From contig JABSPC010000661.1 in assembly GCA_013215515.1 (NCBI GenBank), positions 1-6,909 on the forward strand: 6,909 bases of DNA, read 5' to 3'. The position numbers were made by a program, and so were the translations under genes. Below the pieces are notes generated by a model. The model was not told the origin of the DNA and did not search any database. It saw only the letters and a list, made by a program, of their open reading frames with translations. This DNA is from Crocinitomicaceae bacterium. Its GTDB lineage: Bacteria > Bacteroidota > Bacteroidia > Flavobacteriales_D > Crocinitomicaceae. This document shows positions 4,911-6,909 of the stretch, piece by piece (position 1 is the stretch's first letter; each line of letters begins with the position of its first letter).

Positions 4911-5705
4911 ATGAAAACAATATTAGATACAATCGTTGATGTAAAACGAAAAGAGGTTGAAGAATTAAGGAAGAATTTTACATATTACGATTATGAGAAA
5001 TCACCTCTTTTTGAATCTAAGTGTACTTCTTTAAAACAAAGTATTGTCGAGCAGGAATTTGCCATTATTGCAGAAATAAAAAGGAAGTCCCCGAGTGCAG
5101 GAATTATCGATTTTGGAATTAACTTCTATCAACAAGCAGCCAAATATGACCAAGCCAATGTTGCCGGGATCTCTTGCTTAACAGACCACTATTTCTTTGG
5201 AGGAACTGTTGATGATTTGAAACAAATTAAGGCAAGTACTTCAACGCCACTTCTTCGAAAGGACTTTATCATTGATGAAATCCAGCTATTTGAAGCAAAG
5301 GCTTTTGGTGCGGATGCCATATTGTTGATCTCTGAAATTCTAGATCCAAAAACAGCTTTACAACTAACGATTATTGCGCAAAGCTTAGGAATGGAGGTTC
5401 TAATGGAATGCCACGACCGAACACACTTACGAAAAATCAACGATCAAGTGGATATAATCGGAATTAATAACCGCGATTTGCACCTCCAAAAAACAGACCT
5501 TCAAACTTCTTATGATCTCTTTGATTTTATCCCAAGTGATACTGTTTGTATCTCTGAGTCGGGCGTTCGCAATTATGACGAAATATTGAAGCTTTCAAAA
5601 ATTGGATACAACGGTGTGCTAATTGGTGAAAGCATTTTAAAGCAATCCGATCCTGCAGAATTCATTCGATCTATTCAACTGAAAAAAATGTCTCATGCTG
5701 ATTAA
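4911..5705 (+). CDS. trpC: Indole-3-glycerol-phosphate synthase
   Basis: A (beta/alpha)8-barrel enzyme that closes the indole ring from carboxyphenylamino-deoxyribulose phosphate with loss of CO2 and water. Its 264 residues are the single-function length, with no TrpF domain fused. EIKRKSPSAG (55-64) carries Glu55 and Lys57; RKDFIID (116-122) carries Lys117, equivalent to the general acid Lys110 of the Sulfolobus enzyme. Also visible are Glu166 in LMECH, Asn187 in GINNRDL (184-190), and SESGV (215-219) with the Glu216-Ser217 pair. All expected active-site residues are therefore present. The start lies one base after the trpD stop, and its last 11 bases overlap the trpF start, so coupled translation through this part of the operon is likely. 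Confidence 0.97.
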   Translation: MKTILDTIVDVKRKEVEELRKNFTYYDYEKSPLFESKCTSLKQSIVEQEFAIIAEIKRKSPSAGIIDFGINFYQQAAKYDQANVAGISCLTDHYFFGGTVDDLKQIKASTSTPLLRKDFIIDEIQLFEAKAFGADAILLISEILDPKTALQLTIIAQSLGMEVLMECHDRTHLRKINDQVDIIGINNRDLHLQKTDLQTSYDLFDFIPSDTVCISESGVRNYDEILKLSKIGYNGVLIGESILKQSDPAEFIRSIQLKKMSHAD

Positions 5706-6294
5706 AGTCTGTGGGTTAAAAGATCCTGAACAAGTTGCAATTATCTCGAAACGAGTAGATTTCATTGGATTCATATTCTATCCGAAATCAAAACGATACA
5801 TAGATCACAGCTTGCCATCATTGGGTGCAAAGAAAACAGGCGTTTTTGTAAATGAACGCGCTCAAATCGTTTTAAAAACGGCTCGATTGGAAAAGTTAGA
5901 TGCTGTCCAATTGCACGGAGAGGAACAACCGGAAGAGTGCGCCGAAATCCACGGGCAACTAACCGTAATCAAGTCATTTAGTATTCATGATGAATTTAAT
6001 TTTGACAAGTTAAAAGCTTACGAAAACCATGTCGATTATTTTCTTTTTGATACGAAATCAGCATTGAAAGGTGGTACAGGGGTTCAATTCAACTGGGGTA
6101 TTCTATCAAACTACAAAGATGACGTTCCCTTCTTTCTCAGCGGTGGAATATCGCCTGACTCACTTGAGGCAATTAGAAACTTTAAGCACAAGTCTTTTGC
6201 AGGAATTGATTTGAACAGCCGATTTGAGATCGAACCTGGTAAAAAAGACATTGATTTATTAAATACATTTTTGAATGAAGTCCGCAACAATTAA
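5695..6294 (+). CDS. trpF: Phosphoribosylanthranilate isomerase
   Basis: This isomerase performs the Amadori rearrangement of phosphoribosylanthranilate, the step between TrpD and TrpC. The 199 residues are usual for a monofunctional TrpF. The start KVCGLK carries the general base Cys6, and the general acid Asp119 lies in YFLFDTKS. Phosphate-binding segments GGTG (126-129) and SGGI (149-152) are seen, together with VQLHG (71-75) and IDLNSRFE (171-178). The ATG at 5695 overlaps trpC by 11 bp in another frame. The gene's 3' end overlaps trpB by 20 bp. Its placement after trpC although it acts before it is common in bacterial trp operons. Confidence 0.97.
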   Translation: MLIKVCGLKDPEQVAIISKRVDFIGFIFYPKSKRYIDHSLPSLGAKKTGVFVNERAQIVLKTARLEKLDAVQLHGEEQPEECAEIHGQLTVIKSFSIHDEFNFDKLKAYENHVDYFLFDTKSALKGGTGVQFNWGILSNYKDDVPFFLSGGISPDSLEAIRNFKHKSFAGIDLNSRFEIEPGKKDIDLLNTFLNEVRNN

Positions 6295-6909
6295 ACATAC
6301 AGAACCAGATAAACTGGGATTTTACGGCAACTTCGGCGGAGCATTTATCCCTGAGTTACTTCGTCCCAATGTAGAAGAACTCCAACTTGAATATGAAAAG
6401 GCCAAAAGAGATCCAGTATTTCAATCTGAGTTTGTGCAACTACTTAATAATTATGTAGGAAGGCCAACACCTCTGTTTTACTCTAACTTTCTCAGCACTA
6501 AATACAATTCAACGATTTATCTGAAACGAGAAGACTTGAACCATACCGGAGCGCACAAAATAAACAATGCCATTGGTCAGATATTGCTAGCAAAACGAAT
6601 GAACAAAGAAGAGATCATCGCTGAAACGGGAGCTGGGCAACACGGTGTAGCAACGGCAACGGTCTGTGCCTTAATGGGACTCAAGTGCACAATCTTTATG
6701 GGAGAGATTGACATCGAAAGACAAGCACCAAATGTTCAACGAATGGAATTCCTTGGCGCAACCGTCATCCCTGCATCAAGCGGAAGTAAGACCTTGAAGG
6801 ATGCAACAAATGAAGCCATTCGATATTGGATTAATAACCCGTGTGCTTATTATTTAATTGGAAGCGTGGTCGGACCTCATCCATACCCTCAAATTGTTGC
6901 GGATTTTCA
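6275..6909 (+). CDS. trpB: Tryptophan synthase beta chain, N-terminal part, cut by window edge
   Basis: The PLP enzyme joins indole, delivered from TrpA, with serine to give tryptophan. About 211 residues, roughly half the protein, are visible. [13 protein letters not shown] (17-29) is the family N-terminal signature. [15 protein letters not shown] (88-102) includes the PLP lysine Lys95, equivalent to Salmonella Lys87, and AETGAGQHG (116-124) includes catalytic Glu117, equivalent to Glu109. [13 protein letters not shown] and SVVGPHPYP follow. This is the TrpB1 type, expected to pair with TrpA, which probably lies downstream outside the window. The start ATG at 6275 is inside trpF (20-bp overlap). 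It is the first ATG ahead of the signature and gives about eight more residues than the Salmonella protein at this point. Confidence 0.95.
   Translation, partial: MKSATIKHTEPDKLGFYGNFGGAFIPELLRPNVEELQLEYEKAKRDPVFQSEFVQLLNNYVGRPTPLFYSNFLSTKYNSTIYLKREDLNHTGAHKINNAIGQILLAKRMNKEEIIAETGAGQHGVATATVCALMGLKCTIFMGEIDIERQAPNVQRMEFLGATVIPASSGSKTLKDATNEAIRYWINNPCAYYLIGSVVGPHPYPQIVADF

Overview
The window comes from an AT-rich bacterial chromosome, most probably Bacteroidota and within it Flavobacteriia or close relatives. The signs are a DAHP synthase fused at its C-terminus to an AroQ-type chorismate mutase, starts without Shine-Dalgarno sequences, TTTG / TAnnTTTG-like promoter elements, and an IS1595-family transposase end of a type common in that phylum. 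The genus cannot be settled from the sequence.

Layout: (1) 1-241 is the 3' end of an IS1595-family transposase gene, cut by the window edge, with a short inverted repeat just after its stop. (2) 284-1345, minus strand, encodes the bifunctional DAHP synthase / chorismate mutase, the entry step of aromatic amino acid synthesis plus the first step of the Phe/Tyr branch. (3) 1346-1951 is a 606-bp divergent regulatory region. (4) From 1952 to the window end, plus strand, lies a tightly packed tryptophan operon, trpE-trpG-trpD-trpC-trpF-trpB; trpB is cut by the window edge and trpA, if present, lies beyond it.

The most interesting part is the intergenic region. It holds two separate, divergent, ribosome-mediated Trp attenuators, both too short to be found by ordinary gene calling. 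On the plus strand a 16-residue leader peptide (MNWWHSTNSWCAWLSL, four Trp) is followed by a 14-bp terminator hairpin with ten T, just before trpE. On the minus strand an 18-residue leader peptide (MKTQIQNKLILWWPTRLY, tandem Trp) is followed by a hairpin and seven T, before the DAHP synthase gene. In the minus-strand leader an 8-bp antiterminator pairing between the leader codons and the terminator's 5' arm can be read directly. The inferred logic is that charged tRNA-Trp supply controls both the flow into the common aromatic pathway and its use in the Trp branch.

A second oddity lies between the minus-strand terminator and the DAHP synthase start. Two mini-ORFs are chained by stop/start overlaps (TAATG, then ATGA) into the enzyme gene. 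The second could be a frameshifted remnant of a longer N-terminus or a reinitiation device.

Together the enzymes cover erythrose-4-phosphate + PEP to DAHP, chorismate to prephenate, and chorismate to indole-glycerol phosphate; the tryptophan synthase beta chain, which joins indole to serine, is partly present. All catalytic residues I could place in the trp enzymes are intact.
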